Assembly (NCBI RefSeq): GCF_020567425.1
Contig: NZ_JAJCVJ010000002.1
Coordinates: 434,001-498,000 of the forward strand
DNA: 64,000 bases
DNA from: Salinirubrum litoreum
GTDB taxonomy: Archaea; Halobacteriota; Halobacteria; Halobacteriales; Haloferacaceae
Direction: 5' to 3'
In this document: in pieces, positions 1 through 8,220 of the stretch
Layout: every line of letters begins with the position of its first letter
Numbering within the stretch: position 1 is the stretch's first letter
The notes under the pieces: generated by a model
The model's input: the letters and a program-made list of their open reading frames with translations, nothing else
What the model was told of the DNA's origin: nothing
Databases searched by the model: none
Translations under genes and position numbers: made by a program

Positions 1-1
1 C

Positions 2-1225
2 TTCCTCGACCACACCGCCGAGGTGTGTTACCTCGAGGACGGCGACTTCGCGGCCGTCCGACCCGACGACGTGACGATCGAGAACGGCGACGGTGAGCGC
101 GTCGAGCGCGACGTCGAACGGGTCGACTGGCAACCCGAGGAGACCGGGAAGGGCCAGTACGAACACTTCATGCTGAAGGAGATCTTCAGCCAGCCGACCT
201 CGCTGAAGAAGACCATCGAGGGGCGCATCGACAGCGGGGCGGAGCCGGCACTCGAGGACATCGACGCGTCGACGCTCGCCGACGTAGAGCGCGTCCGACT
301 CGTCGGCAGTGGCACGTCGTACCACGCCGCGCTGTTCGGTGCCGCGCTGTTGAACCAGTCGGGCGTCAGCGCCCGCGCGATCCGGGCCAGCGAGTACGAC
401 GTCAACACCGGTGACCCGGAGCCGAACACCCTGTTCGTCGCCGTCACCCAGAGCGGGGAGACGGCGGACACGCTCGGCGCACTCAGACGGGCCAAGCGGA
501 ACGGTATCGACACCATCGCGGTGACGAACGTCGTCCAGTCCACGGCCGCCCGCATCGCCGAGACGCCGCTGTACATCCGGGCCGGCCCCGAAATCGGCGT
601 CGCAGCGACGAAGACGTTCTCCTCACAGGCCGTGATGCTGACCCTGCTGAGTCAGGTCGTCGCGGACGCCGCCGACGGAGCCTCGACCGTCGACGACGTC
701 GAGCGACTCATGACGGACCTCGAACGGCTCCCGGAGTCGGTCGAGGAGGTGCTGGCGTCGAGCGACGCCGAGGCGGTCGCGACGCACTACCTCGGCAAGG
801 ACGCGTTCTTCTTCATCGGCCGCGGCATCGGCTGTTCGGTCGCCAAGGAGGGCGCGTTGAAGTTCAAGGAGATCACCTACGAGCACGCCGAGGGGTTCGC
901 GTCGGGCGAACTGAAACACGGACCACTCGCGCTCGTCACCGAGGACACGCCAATCGTCGCGGTCTGTACCCGATCCGGCGAGCGGACGGTGAAGAACGCG
1001 ATGGAGGCACAGACGCGGGGCGCCCCCATCGTCGCCGTCGCCCCCGCCGGCCACGAGGCCGTCTCGGAGGCCGACGCCCACCTGTCGGTCCCGGACGTCC
1101 ACCCCGTCTGTCGGAGCCTGCTCGCGAACGTACAGCTCCAGTTGCTGTCGTATCACTGTGCGGCGACGCTGGGTCGCGCAATCGACAAACCCCGTAACCT
1201 CGCCAAGAGTGTTACTGTCGAATGA
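2..1225 (+). CDS. glmS: Glutamine--fructose-6-phosphate aminotransferase (isomerizing), C-terminal part; 5' end outside window
   Basis: Makes glucosamine-6-phosphate from fructose-6-phosphate and glutamine, the first step to UDP-GlcNAc. The frame is open to the left edge, so the N-terminal Cys glutaminase is outside the window; about 407 residues remain. Visible are the family hinge EHFMLKEI and two sugar-isomerase (SIS) domains, the first opening with LVGSGTSYHA and the second with FFIGRGIGCSVAKEGALKFKE, ending in the usual KSVTVE tail. The next gene starts 28 nt downstream on the same strand, so the two are probably co-transcribed. Together with glmU (3163-4344) and glmM (6030-7364) this reconstructs the archaeal/bacterial GlmS-GlmM-GlmU route. 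Family assignment is secure; the start cannot be seen. Confidence 0.96.
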   Translation, partial: FLDHTAEVCYLEDGDFAAVRPDDVTIENGDGERVERDVERVDWQPEETGKGQYEHFMLKEIFSQPTSLKKTIEGRIDSGAEPALEDIDASTLADVERVRLVGSGTSYHAALFGAALLNQSGVSARAIRASEYDVNTGDPEPNTLFVAVTQSGETADTLGALRRAKRNGIDTIAVTNVVQSTAARIAETPLYIRAGPEIGVAATKTFSSQAVMLTLLSQVVADAADGASTVDDVERLMTDLERLPESVEEVLASSDAEAVATHYLGKDAFFFIGRGIGCSVAKEGALKFKEITYEHAEGFASGELKHGPLALVTEDTPIVAVCTRSGERTVKNAMEAQTRGAPIVAVAPAGHEAVSEADAHLSVPDVHPVCRSLLANVQLQLLSYHCAATLGRAIDKPRNLAKSVTVE

Positions 1226-1253
1226 CCGTCCTCCCGGGACATCCACCACCACG

Positions 1254-2963
1254 ATGAACAAGGAACTGTTCGGCGTCTTCGGCGACAGAGCGGTGTTCGA
1301 CGAGCACACCGCGACCGGGAGCTACGACTGGGTCCACGAGGGTGAACGGGCGACGGTCGCCGTCAGAGACCCCGCACTCGGGCTCCCGGGACGAACGGCC
1401 GCCTACGCGGACGAGCGCGGTGCCTGTCTGCTCTGGGGCGAGGTGTTGCCGCCGGACGGCGCGACGTCGCCGGTCGCCGAGCGGACACTCGACCGCTACG
1501 CGGCGGTCGGGACGGACGCCTTCGACGAACTGAACGGGTCGTACCTCGCGTTCGTCGAGTACGACGGCGAGGCCCTCGTCGCCACGGACCCCGTCCGGAC
1601 GTGGCAGTGCTTCTACGCCGACACCTCGTACGGTCGCGTCTTCGGCACCGACCCGAAGCACGTCCTCGACACCGTCGAGGAGCCGTCGATCGACCCCCGT
1701 GGTGTCCTGGAGTTCGTCCACCTGAGCGTCGTGCTCGACGAACGGACGGCCTTCGAGGAACTCTCGCGGGCCCCCTTCGACGGCTACCTCACCGGCACCG
1801 GCACGGGGACACTGGACCGGTTCGTCTACGACCACACGGGAAGCGAGGAGGTAGACTGGGTCGGCGAACTGGCCGATCGACTGCGGCGGGCTATCCGCCG
1901 GCGGACCGTCTACCCCGGCAAGAAGGGACTCATGTTGAGCGCGGGGTACGACTCCCGGGTCGTCGCCGTCGAACATCCGCAACTCGACGTCTGCTACACG
2001 CTCGGTCGCGAAGGGCACCCCGAGGTGGACGTCGCCGGCGACGTGGCGGCCCAGTACGGCGTCGACCACGAGACGTTGCTGCTCGGAGACGACTACCTCA
2101 ACACCGACGCCGAGACGATAGAGTACGGGATGGGTATCAACGAGTCCATCCACATCCACCAGGCGGGGTGTCTCGACGGGGTCGACGCCGACACCGTCTA
2201 CCACTGTCTCTTCTTCGACACGCTGTTCCGTGGCCACTTCCTGCCGCGGAAGACGGTCGACGTGCTCGACTACAGCGTGCCACGACAGGGGCTGGAACCG
2301 GACCCCGACGTCACCGACACGCTCACCTCGAAGTTCGGCTACCACTCCACCCGCGACCGGGTTCTCTCGGAGTGTTTCAGCGAGTTCGGCACCAGCCGCG
2401 AGTTCACAGAGGGCGTGATTCAGGAGCAACTCGACAAGTGGGACGACCGGTACGAGAACGTCTACGACAGTATCGCCCTGCTCGGCATCCAGAACCAACC
2501 CACGCTGTCGTTCCACTACCACCTCAGCGACAACTTCATCGAGTCGTTCGTCGCCGCCGACACGGAACTGCTGGACTGGCACTGCCGGGCACCTCCGGAC
2601 GTACGCTCGACGGAGACGTTCCGGGCCGCGCTCCGTCGTCTCGACGACGACATCTTCAGGCACCGGCCACCGAACCGCCCACACGACTCCTTCCGCAAGA
2701 ACCAGATCGAGAAGTTCCTCCGGGCGCGACTCCCGTTCGTCGACACGTTCGAGCGACCGTGGCCCGACCTCGCGGAGCAGTACGAGGCGGAGTCGCTCGA
2801 CACGAAACTGTTCCCCGGCTACCCGAGCGTCCACGAGTTGCCGGTCAGGATGAAGCTCCGCGTCAACGACATCGCGACGTGGATGGACGACCGGTTCGAG
2901 CACCGCACCGTCACCGCGAACGACGTTCTCTGTCCCGGCGGCGGCCCGCAGATAGAGTCGTGA
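1254..2963 (+). CDS. Asparagine-synthetase-like protein without the glutaminase cysteine
   Basis: 569 residues with the two-part architecture of asparagine synthetase B. The N-terminal ~140 residues resemble the class II glutaminase fold (NGSYLAF, TDPVRTWQCFYA) but Met1 is followed by Asn, not the catalytic Cys2, so glutamine hydrolysis is unlikely. The C-terminal synthetase part has a PP-loop-like LSAGYDSR (228-235) in place of SGGxDS, then GREGHPEVDVAG. Start at ATG 1254 is chosen because it follows the glmS stop by 28 nt and gives the family-like N-terminus MNKELFGVFG. Co-directional with glmS inside an amino-sugar cluster. I infer an ATP-dependent amidation or ligation related to surface glycans rather than asparagine supply, but the substrate is unknown. 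Confidence 0.8.
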   Translation: MNKELFGVFGDRAVFDEHTATGSYDWVHEGERATVAVRDPALGLPGRTAAYADERGACLLWGEVLPPDGATSPVAERTLDRYAAVGTDAFDELNGSYLAFVEYDGEALVATDPVRTWQCFYADTSYGRVFGTDPKHVLDTVEEPSIDPRGVLEFVHLSVVLDERTAFEELSRAPFDGYLTGTGTGTLDRFVYDHTGSEEVDWVGELADRLRRAIRRRTVYPGKKGLMLSAGYDSRVVAVEHPQLDVCYTLGREGHPEVDVAGDVAAQYGVDHETLLLGDDYLNTDAETIEYGMGINESIHIHQAGCLDGVDADTVYHCLFFDTLFRGHFLPRKTVDVLDYSVPRQGLEPDPDVTDTLTSKFGYHSTRDRVLSECFSEFGTSREFTEGVIQEQLDKWDDRYENVYDSIALLGIQNQPTLSFHYHLSDNFIESFVAADTELLDWHCRAPPDVRSTETFRAALRRLDDDIFRHRPPNRPHDSFRKNQIEKFLRARLPFVDTFERPWPDLAEQYEAESLDTKLFPGYPSVHELPVRMKLRVNDIATWMDDRFEHRTVTANDVLCPGGGPQIES

Positions 2964-3162
2964 TCGCCGCGAAGCCTCTTCTCTCTCCCTGCGCGGTCCC
3001 GTCGAGGGACGGTGCCTGACTCGGCACCGTGAGCAGTGTCGGCGGGGGCTGAACGCACACCGGAGCGATCCGACGACGAGTGTCGACGCCGAGGCGACCG
3101 ACTCCTGACGATCCCAAACCCGAGGCAGAACAGCCGAGAGAGATGTATCGCGAGTGGTTCGC

Positions 3163-4344
3163 TTACCGGTCGCGCGAAATCGTCGCGTTCGGCTCGGTGT
3201 AGACGCCGCCGGAGAGCTTCACGCCCGGGGCCAGCGAGGTGTCGATACCCGTCTTCACCTCGTCACCGAGGACGACGCCGAACTTCCGGCGGCCCGTCGA
3301 GACCCGGTCGCCCTTCACCGTCAGCGTCACGTCGGCGCCGTCGTGGCGCAGGTTCGCCACCTTCGTCCCCGCCCCGAGGTTCACGTCGTGGCCGAGGACG
3401 CTGTCGCCGACGTACGAGAGGTGGCCGACGCTGGCCCCGGCCAGCAGGACGCTGTTCTTCACCTCGACCGCGTGGCCGACGTGGACGTCCGGGCCGATGC
3501 GGGTGGCTCCCCGGACGTAGGCGTTCGGCCCCACGTCCGCATCCGACTCGACGAGCACCGGCCCCTCGAGGACCGACCCGGCGCGGACGGTCGCCCCCTC
3601 CTCGACGACCACGTCGCCTTCGAGTCGGGCGTCGGAGCTGACCTCCCCCTCGACACGCCGGTCGAGCGCACCGAGTTTCCACTCCGTGGCCGCGAGCAGT
3701 TCCCACGGCCGGCCGACGTCGAGCCACCGGTCCAGCGAGACGGGCGTCACGTCGTGTTCGTCGACGACGTGGGCGAGGACGTCGGTTATCTCGGCCTCGC
3801 CGCGGTCGCTCTCGGGGACGTCGAGCCACTCGGTCGCGGCCTCGGGGAAGACGTATGCCCCGGCGTTGACCCGGTTCGTCGGCGGATCGGCGGGCTTCTC
3901 GACGATCTGCGTGACGACGCCGTCGTCGACGCCGACGACGCCGTAGTTGGAGGGCTCGTCGACCCGCACGGTCGCGACGCTCGGGCCGGCCGCGAACAGG
4001 TCCCGGAGGCTCCCGGCGTCGTAGAGGTTGTCCCCGTTCAGCACGGCGAAGGGGCCGTCGAGGTGCGGTGCGGCCGCCCGCACGGCGTCGGCCGTCCCGC
4101 GCTGTGACTCCTGGACGACGTACTCGACGGGCACCCCGGCGAACTCGTCGCCGAAGTAGTCGCGGACGTACTCCTCGCCGTAGCCGACGACGAGGGTGAG
4201 TTGCTCCGCGCCGGCCGCGACGGCGGCCGCGGCGGTGTGACCCGCGATGGGCCGGTCGCCGGCGGGGAGCATCGGCTTCGGTCGGGTCTCGGTGAGCGGG
4301 CGCATCCTGGTGCCTTCGCCGGCGGCGAGAACGATCGCGTGCAT
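3163..4344 (-). CDS. glmU: Bifunctional sugar-1-phosphate nucleotidyltransferase / left-handed beta-helix acyltransferase (GlmU-type)
   Basis: 393 residues. The N-terminal nucleotidyltransferase carries the signature GEGTRMRPLTETRPKPMLP (9-27); the ending IVEKPADPPTN is also typical. The C-terminal third is a hexapeptide-repeat left-handed beta helix (VLEGPVLVESDADVGPNAYV, TRIGPDVHVGHAVEVKNSVL). Predicted to acetylate glucosamine-1-phosphate and form UDP-GlcNAc; the related archaeal enzymes also include glucose-1-phosphate thymidylyl/uridylyltransferases, so the exact sugar is inferred from neighbouring glmS and glmM. A TATA box 30 nt upstream of the ATG suggests a leaderless transcript. It is convergent with the gene ending at 2963, with a 199-nt gap containing nothing recognisable. 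Confidence 0.88.
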   Translation of the reverse strand: MHAIVLAAGEGTRMRPLTETRPKPMLPAGDRPIAGHTAAAAVAAGAEQLTLVVGYGEEYVRDYFGDEFAGVPVEYVVQESQRGTADAVRAAAPHLDGPFAVLNGDNLYDAGSLRDLFAAGPSVATVRVDEPSNYGVVGVDDGVVTQIVEKPADPPTNRVNAGAYVFPEAATEWLDVPESDRGEAEITDVLAHVVDEHDVTPVSLDRWLDVGRPWELLAATEWKLGALDRRVEGEVSSDARLEGDVVVEEGATVRAGSVLEGPVLVESDADVGPNAYVRGATRIGPDVHVGHAVEVKNSVLLAGASVGHLSYVGDSVLGHDVNLGAGTKVANLRHDGADVTLTVKGDRVSTGRRKFGVVLGDEVKTGIDTSLAPGVKLSGGVYTEPNATISRDR

Positions 4345-4369
4345 GGCTGCGCAGAGACGGGGAACCGCC

Positions 4370-4377
4370 CTTATTAT
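4370..4377 (-). promoter_or_regulatory. TATA box of the glmU-type gene
   Basis: On the minus strand the sequence reads ATAATAAG, centred about 30 nt upstream of the ATG at 4344, the spacing expected for leaderless haloarchaeal transcripts. Confidence 0.65.
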
Positions 4378-4474
4378 CCGTGCGGTAAGTCGACGGAGGG
4401 AGCGGAACGTCGCCCCGGTGTCGCCGGTTTACCCCCAGCCTAGCGGTCACCTCGACGGGGGTCTCGCAGGCGGC

Positions 4475-5860
4475 TCAGCAGCACCGGACGCCGTGCGCGT
4501 CGAGCAGAGAGACGACCGCCGTGAACTCCCAGACGAGGCGCTCTTCGAGTCGGGTTCGCTTCCGCGTCGTCTCGACGATGTAGGCCGGCAGGCGGCGGTC
4601 GCCGTAGCACTTGTGGACCAGCATCGGTCGGTCGCCGTCGAGCAGGTTCCCGCGGTCGAAGTCGTAGTAGTGCGGGCGGTCGTCGTGGGCGAAGAACAGG
4701 TCGTTCACCCGGTCACAGGCGTCGCCGGCGATGCCGGCACCCGCGACCGTCGGGAAGATAGCCTGCCCGACGCTGGAGTCGTGGTTGTAGATGCCGCGGG
4801 CTGTGTGACAGTCGACGACGACGTCGGGGTCGTACCGCTCGACGACGTCCCAGATCGCGTGGGCCAGCCGCGAGGTCGGCGTCCGGCCGGTCGGGAACTG
4901 CCGGTTGAGGTCCCCCTCGCGGGTCGCACGGCGTCCCGCGGCGATGGCGGGGCGGTTCGCCTCGGGGAGGACGACGACCCGGCCCGTGGCGGGGCGAAGG
5001 TCGGTGAGACGGTTCGCGGTCGCGAAACCCGCCTCCTCGTCGCCGTGGACGCCGCCGACGACGAGCGCGGTCGGACCGGGACGACCCGAGTCGATCACGT
5101 GCAGTGGCGTCGCGTACTTCGTGCCCGGGAGGAGGGTCCGGCGGGTCACCGACCCCTCGGCAACGCGGTCGAGTCGGCCCGCGAGCCAGTCGAGGAGCCC
5201 GGAGTCGCGTCCGTCTGTGGTGTCGGCCAGCAGGCGAACCGTCGGCACGTAGGGTGCCCGGAGCGAGAACCGGCGCGCCTCCTCGGTGGCGGCCCGGACC
5301 GTCTCGTCCCACCGACCCTCGCCGGCCAGCGAGGGAATCTTGACGTGGTTGCGGACGCCGCCCGCTCGCAGCAGGGACTCGAGTCGCCGCTCGGTGTACG
5401 GCCACGTCGAGAAGTTCCAGAAGGCGTACTCGAAGAATCGCCAGAAGTTCCCCGGCTCCAGTGCCCAGACGCCGGCGGCCGTCCGCGAGGAGAGCGCGAG
5501 TTCGCCGGCGCCGCCGTCGAGTTCCCGCGCGGGGTCGGCCGGATCGTACGCGAGGAACCGGAGTTCGACGTTGAGGTGACCGGGTCGGACGTAGGTCTCG
5601 ACGACGTCTTCGAGGCGACCCCGAACGAACGTCCGGGCCGCCGGGTCAGAGAGGGTGAGGAAGACGACGGCAGTGGGGTTCGACTCGTCGGTCCCCATCG
5701 TCGGGTGTTGCCGGTCGGGCAGCGACGGTGCGGTGGCGACGACGCCGGGGACGTAGTCCGCGCTGACCCGTCTACTCCCGGCGAGCAGACCGAGCGTACC
5801 GAGAGCGCCAGCGAGGAACGTTCGGCGAGCCGTCGTGGTTGTGGGGCGTGATGCTTCCAT
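4475..5860 (-). CDS. Tat-exported fusion: cysteine-less DsbA-like domain plus zinc-dependent deacylase (aspartoacylase/M14-like)
   Basis: 461 residues from the ATG at 5860, which gives an N-terminus with a twin-arginine signal, ARRTFLAGALGTLGLLAG (11-28); an in-frame GTG at 5920 would add 20 residues. Residues ~60-215 look like a DsbA/thioredoxin_4 domain: NPTAVVFLTLSDPAAR, then GNFWRFFEYAFWN, then RAPYVPTVRLL, but the usual CPYC is replaced by DPAA, so no disulfide chemistry. Residues ~245-420 carry the succinylglutamate desuccinylase/aspartoacylase zinc motifs GGVHGDEEAG (H272, E275) and VVDCHTA (H352). It lies between glmU and glmM, suggesting a role in cell-surface amide hydrolysis; the substrate is unknown. 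Confidence 0.82.
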   Translation of the reverse strand: MEASRPTTTTARRTFLAGALGTLGLLAGSRRVSADYVPGVVATAPSLPDRQHPTMGTDESNPTAVVFLTLSDPAARTFVRGRLEDVVETYVRPGHLNVELRFLAYDPADPARELDGGAGELALSSRTAAGVWALEPGNFWRFFEYAFWNFSTWPYTERRLESLLRAGGVRNHVKIPSLAGEGRWDETVRAATEEARRFSLRAPYVPTVRLLADTTDGRDSGLLDWLAGRLDRVAEGSVTRRTLLPGTKYATPLHVIDSGRPGPTALVVGGVHGDEEAGFATANRLTDLRPATGRVVVLPEANRPAIAAGRRATREGDLNRQFPTGRTPTSRLAHAIWDVVERYDPDVVVDCHTARGIYNHDSSVGQAIFPTVAGAGIAGDACDRVNDLFFAHDDRPHYYDFDRGNLLDGDRPMLVHKCYGDRRLPAYIVETTRKRTRLEERLVWEFTAVVSLLDAHGVRCC

Positions 5861-6029
5861 ACCAGCTAGTCTCACCTGGGGGTGCTCAGCGGTCCCCTTC
5901 ACATGTGCAGCGTTTATCACCTCTTACGTACAGCTTAAATCGAATATACAACTGATTGATCGTCGAGTGCATATCAGCCACGTCGAGGGTCGCCGTCTTC
6001 GACGGTACTCTCCAGAGGTCCGCGCGAAC

Positions 6030-7364
6030 TCAGGCCGTGACGTCGGCCAGTGCCTCGTCTACCAGTTCGGTGGCCGTCGCCGACAGCGCCTCCGTCTGTG
6101 CCCGCGACCGCCCCTCGACGGTGATGCGGACGAGCGGTTGCGTCCCGCTGGCCCGGACGAGGAACCAGCCGTCGTCCGTCTCGACGCGGACGCCGTCGAG
6201 TTCCTGCACGTCGTCGTACCGCTCGCGGACGCGGTCCGCGACCGTCTCGACGACCGCCGACTTCGCCGTCGTCTCGACGCTCCGGCGCTCGATGGGGTAG
6301 GTGTCGACGCCCGCGAGCAACGCGGACAGCGTGTCGCCTGCGGCGACCATCCCGGCGAGCGTGCAGGCGGCCAGCGGCCCGTCGGGACACATCGTCTGTC
6401 CGGGCCAGATCCAGGCCCCACTCGGTTCCCCGCCGAAGACGACCCGGTCGTCGCGGCAGGCGTCTGCCACGTAGACGTCGCCCACCTTCGTCCGGACGAC
6501 CTCCGCCCCGACGGTCGCGAGGGCGTCGTCGACGGCGAGGCTGGTGTTCAGCGGTGCGGCGACCGCGTCCCCCTCGCCGGCCACCTCGCGGCCGAACAGC
6601 GCGAGCAACTGGTCGCCGGCGACGAACGACCCCGTCTCGGTGACGGCCATCGTCCGGTCGGCGTCGCCGTCGTGGGCCACCCCGAGGTCGGCGTCGGTGG
6701 CGGCGACGTGGTCGCGCAGCGCCCGGCAGGTCTCCGCAGTCGGTTCGCTCTCGCGGCCGGGGAACCGACCGTCCGTCTGGCCGTGGAGCGTCGTCACCGC
6801 AGAGCCCACGTCGGCCAGGACGTCTGCGGTCACCCGGCCGGTCCCGTTGCCGACGTCGACGACCACCGAGAGGCCGTCGAGGCCGTCCGTGCCCGCGAGT
6901 CGCTCGCGGAGCGCCGCCCGGTGGCGGTCACCGAGGTCACGGCGTCGGTCGTCGCCGAGGCCGTCCCAGGCGGCCCGGTCGTACTCGCCGGACTCCATGC
7001 GGTCAGCGAGTGCGTCACGTTCCTCGGGGCCGAAGGCGATACCGCTCGGCAGCCAGAACTTCAGGCCGTTGTCGGTCTCGGGGTTGTGAGAGGCGGTGAC
7101 GCCGACACCGGCGTCGGCGTCCAGCCAGCCCACCGCCCGCGCCAGCGCCGGAGTCGACTGGACGCCGAGTCGGACGGCGGTCGCGCCACACTCCTGGAGG
7201 CCGGCGACGAGTGCGTTCTCCAGCATCTGCCCGCTCTCGCGGGCGTCCCGTGCGACGACGACGCGGTCGTAGCCGTCGCTGGCGAGCGCCCGACCCGCGT
7301 CGCTGGCGAGCGTCGCCGTTATCTCCGTCCCGACGGGTCCCCGGATGCCGCTGGTTCCGAACAT
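6030..7364 (-). CDS. glmM: Phosphoglucosamine mutase
   Basis: 444 residues. Converts glucosamine-6-phosphate to glucosamine-1-phosphate. The phosphoserine loop is VTASHNP with Ser92; the metal-binding loop is HDGDADRTM; the sugar loop is GGEPSGAW; the phosphate-binding loop near the C-terminus is RASGTQPLVRI. The start at ATG 7364 gives the canonical MFGTSGIRG N-terminus and lies about 31 nt downstream of a TATA box; a longer reading through the upstream GC-rich region has no family similarity. It completes the UDP-GlcNAc pathway with glmS and glmU in this window. A phosphomannomutase activity cannot be ruled out from sequence because haloarchaeal paralogs overlap in specificity. Confidence 0.93.
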   Translation of the reverse strand: MFGTSGIRGPVGTEITATLASDAGRALASDGYDRVVVARDARESGQMLENALVAGLQECGATAVRLGVQSTPALARAVGWLDADAGVGVTASHNPETDNGLKFWLPSGIAFGPEERDALADRMESGEYDRAAWDGLGDDRRRDLGDRHRAALRERLAGTDGLDGLSVVVDVGNGTGRVTADVLADVGSAVTTLHGQTDGRFPGRESEPTAETCRALRDHVAATDADLGVAHDGDADRTMAVTETGSFVAGDQLLALFGREVAGEGDAVAAPLNTSLAVDDALATVGAEVVRTKVGDVYVADACRDDRVVFGGEPSGAWIWPGQTMCPDGPLAACTLAGMVAAGDTLSALLAGVDTYPIERRSVETTAKSAVVETVADRVRERYDDVQELDGVRVETDDGWFLVRASGTQPLVRITVEGRSRAQTEALSATATELVDEALADVTA

Positions 7365-7389
7365 ACAGTGTCGCAGTTCGCGCGTGCCC

Positions 7390-7400
7390 CTTACTATAGA
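7390..7400 (-). promoter_or_regulatory. TATA box of glmM
   Basis: Minus strand TCTATAGTAAG centred about 31 nt before the glmM ATG at 7364. It is the only AT-rich stretch in the area, implying a leaderless glmM mRNA. Confidence 0.65.
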
Positions 7401-7876
7401 CCGGATAACCGACGCGGCACGGTCGTGACAGCAAGGGGGTCGGGTCCCCGCCGGGAGACACAGTACACGAGAGAGCGGCGGGTGACCGGCCCGACGAGAG
7501 AGTCGACGCCAGGTCGACCGGTGTTCCGCCGCTGGATGACAGTGACAGCAGGTGGGCCGGGTGACCGGCCCGGGGCAAAGGGACAGCAGGGATGTGGATC
7601 GGCGCAGACGGGTCGCGGCCCAGACGATGGGATGGTGGGTGGCAGACTCGGCTGTGCCGGTGGTCGCCGTCGACACGGTAGGGCGTGTCCCGACGATCCA
7701 TCGGAGAGTGACCTCGCGGCCACTTGCTTATGTGCCCCGTAAGCCGGGTGGTCGGCCGGGATCCGGTCAGTTGTCACCGGACGGGACGGCCAGAAATCGC
7801 GGGACAGAGGATAGGCGGTGACTAGAGTCGCGAACGATGTCGACCGTACTTGTACCCGTACCGAGAGCGACTCGAC
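7401..7876. other. GC-rich intergenic region without a convincing gene
   Basis: About 475 bases between the glmM promoter and the PadR-like gene. Short motifs recur: the segment GGGTGACCGGCCCG occurs at about 7491 and 7559, and GTGACAGCA or GGACAGCA occurs three times. Open frames exist on both strands but have no plausible start, no recognizable domain and an Arg/Pro/Cys-rich composition typical of shadow frames. A small AT-rich spot (TGCTTATGTG, near 7727) could be a distant promoter. Confidence 0.4.
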
Positions 7877-8158
7877 GTGACAGTCCACGAACTCTCGGCG
7901 ATACAGCGCGACCTGCTGTTCGTCGTCTACGGGATGAACGACCCGTCCGGACAGGCTATCAAAAGTGAACTGGAGGCCACGCAGGACCGGTCCGTCCTCG
8001 CGGGGCACGTGTACAGCAACCTCGACGACCTCGCTGACACGGGCCTCGTCGACAAGCGAAGCAAGACCGGCCGGACGAACGAGTACGCCGTCACCGAGAC
8101 GGGCCGCGAACGACTCCACAGACGACTCCAGTGGGAGTCACAGTTCGTCCGGAAGTGA
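7877..8158 (+). CDS. PadR-like winged-helix transcriptional regulator
   Basis: 93 residues from GTG 7877 (a TTG at 7850 would add nine). The domain is essentially the whole protein: LSAIQRDLLFVVYGM forms the first helices, SGQAIKSELE and VLAGHVYSNLDDLADTGLV the recognition region, and the wing ends GRTNEYAVTETGRERL. This is the compact haloarchaeal PadR-like type without an effector domain. It is followed after 62 nt by the rhodanese lipoprotein, which has its own promoter. Target genes are unknown. Confidence 0.8.
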   Translation: MTVHELSAIQRDLLFVVYGMNDPSGQAIKSELEATQDRSVLAGHVYSNLDDLADTGLVDKRSKTGRTNEYAVTETGRERLHRRLQWESQFVRK

Positions 8159-8185
8159 ACGCCCCCCTCGTCGCCTTATCGTCCG

Positions 8186-8193
8186 TATAATAA
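8186..8193 (+). promoter_or_regulatory. TATA box of the rhodanese lipoprotein gene
   Basis: TATAATAA centred 31 nt upstream of the ATG at 8221, in an otherwise GC-rich 62-nt gap. Confidence 0.65.
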
Positions 8194-8220
8194 ACCGCCG
8201 ACCGACCCGAGCCTGAGTCG

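Noticed and set aside
7401-7876. An 89-codon plus-strand ORF at 7552-7821
   Set aside because: Arg/Gly/Val-rich with no domain and no start signal.
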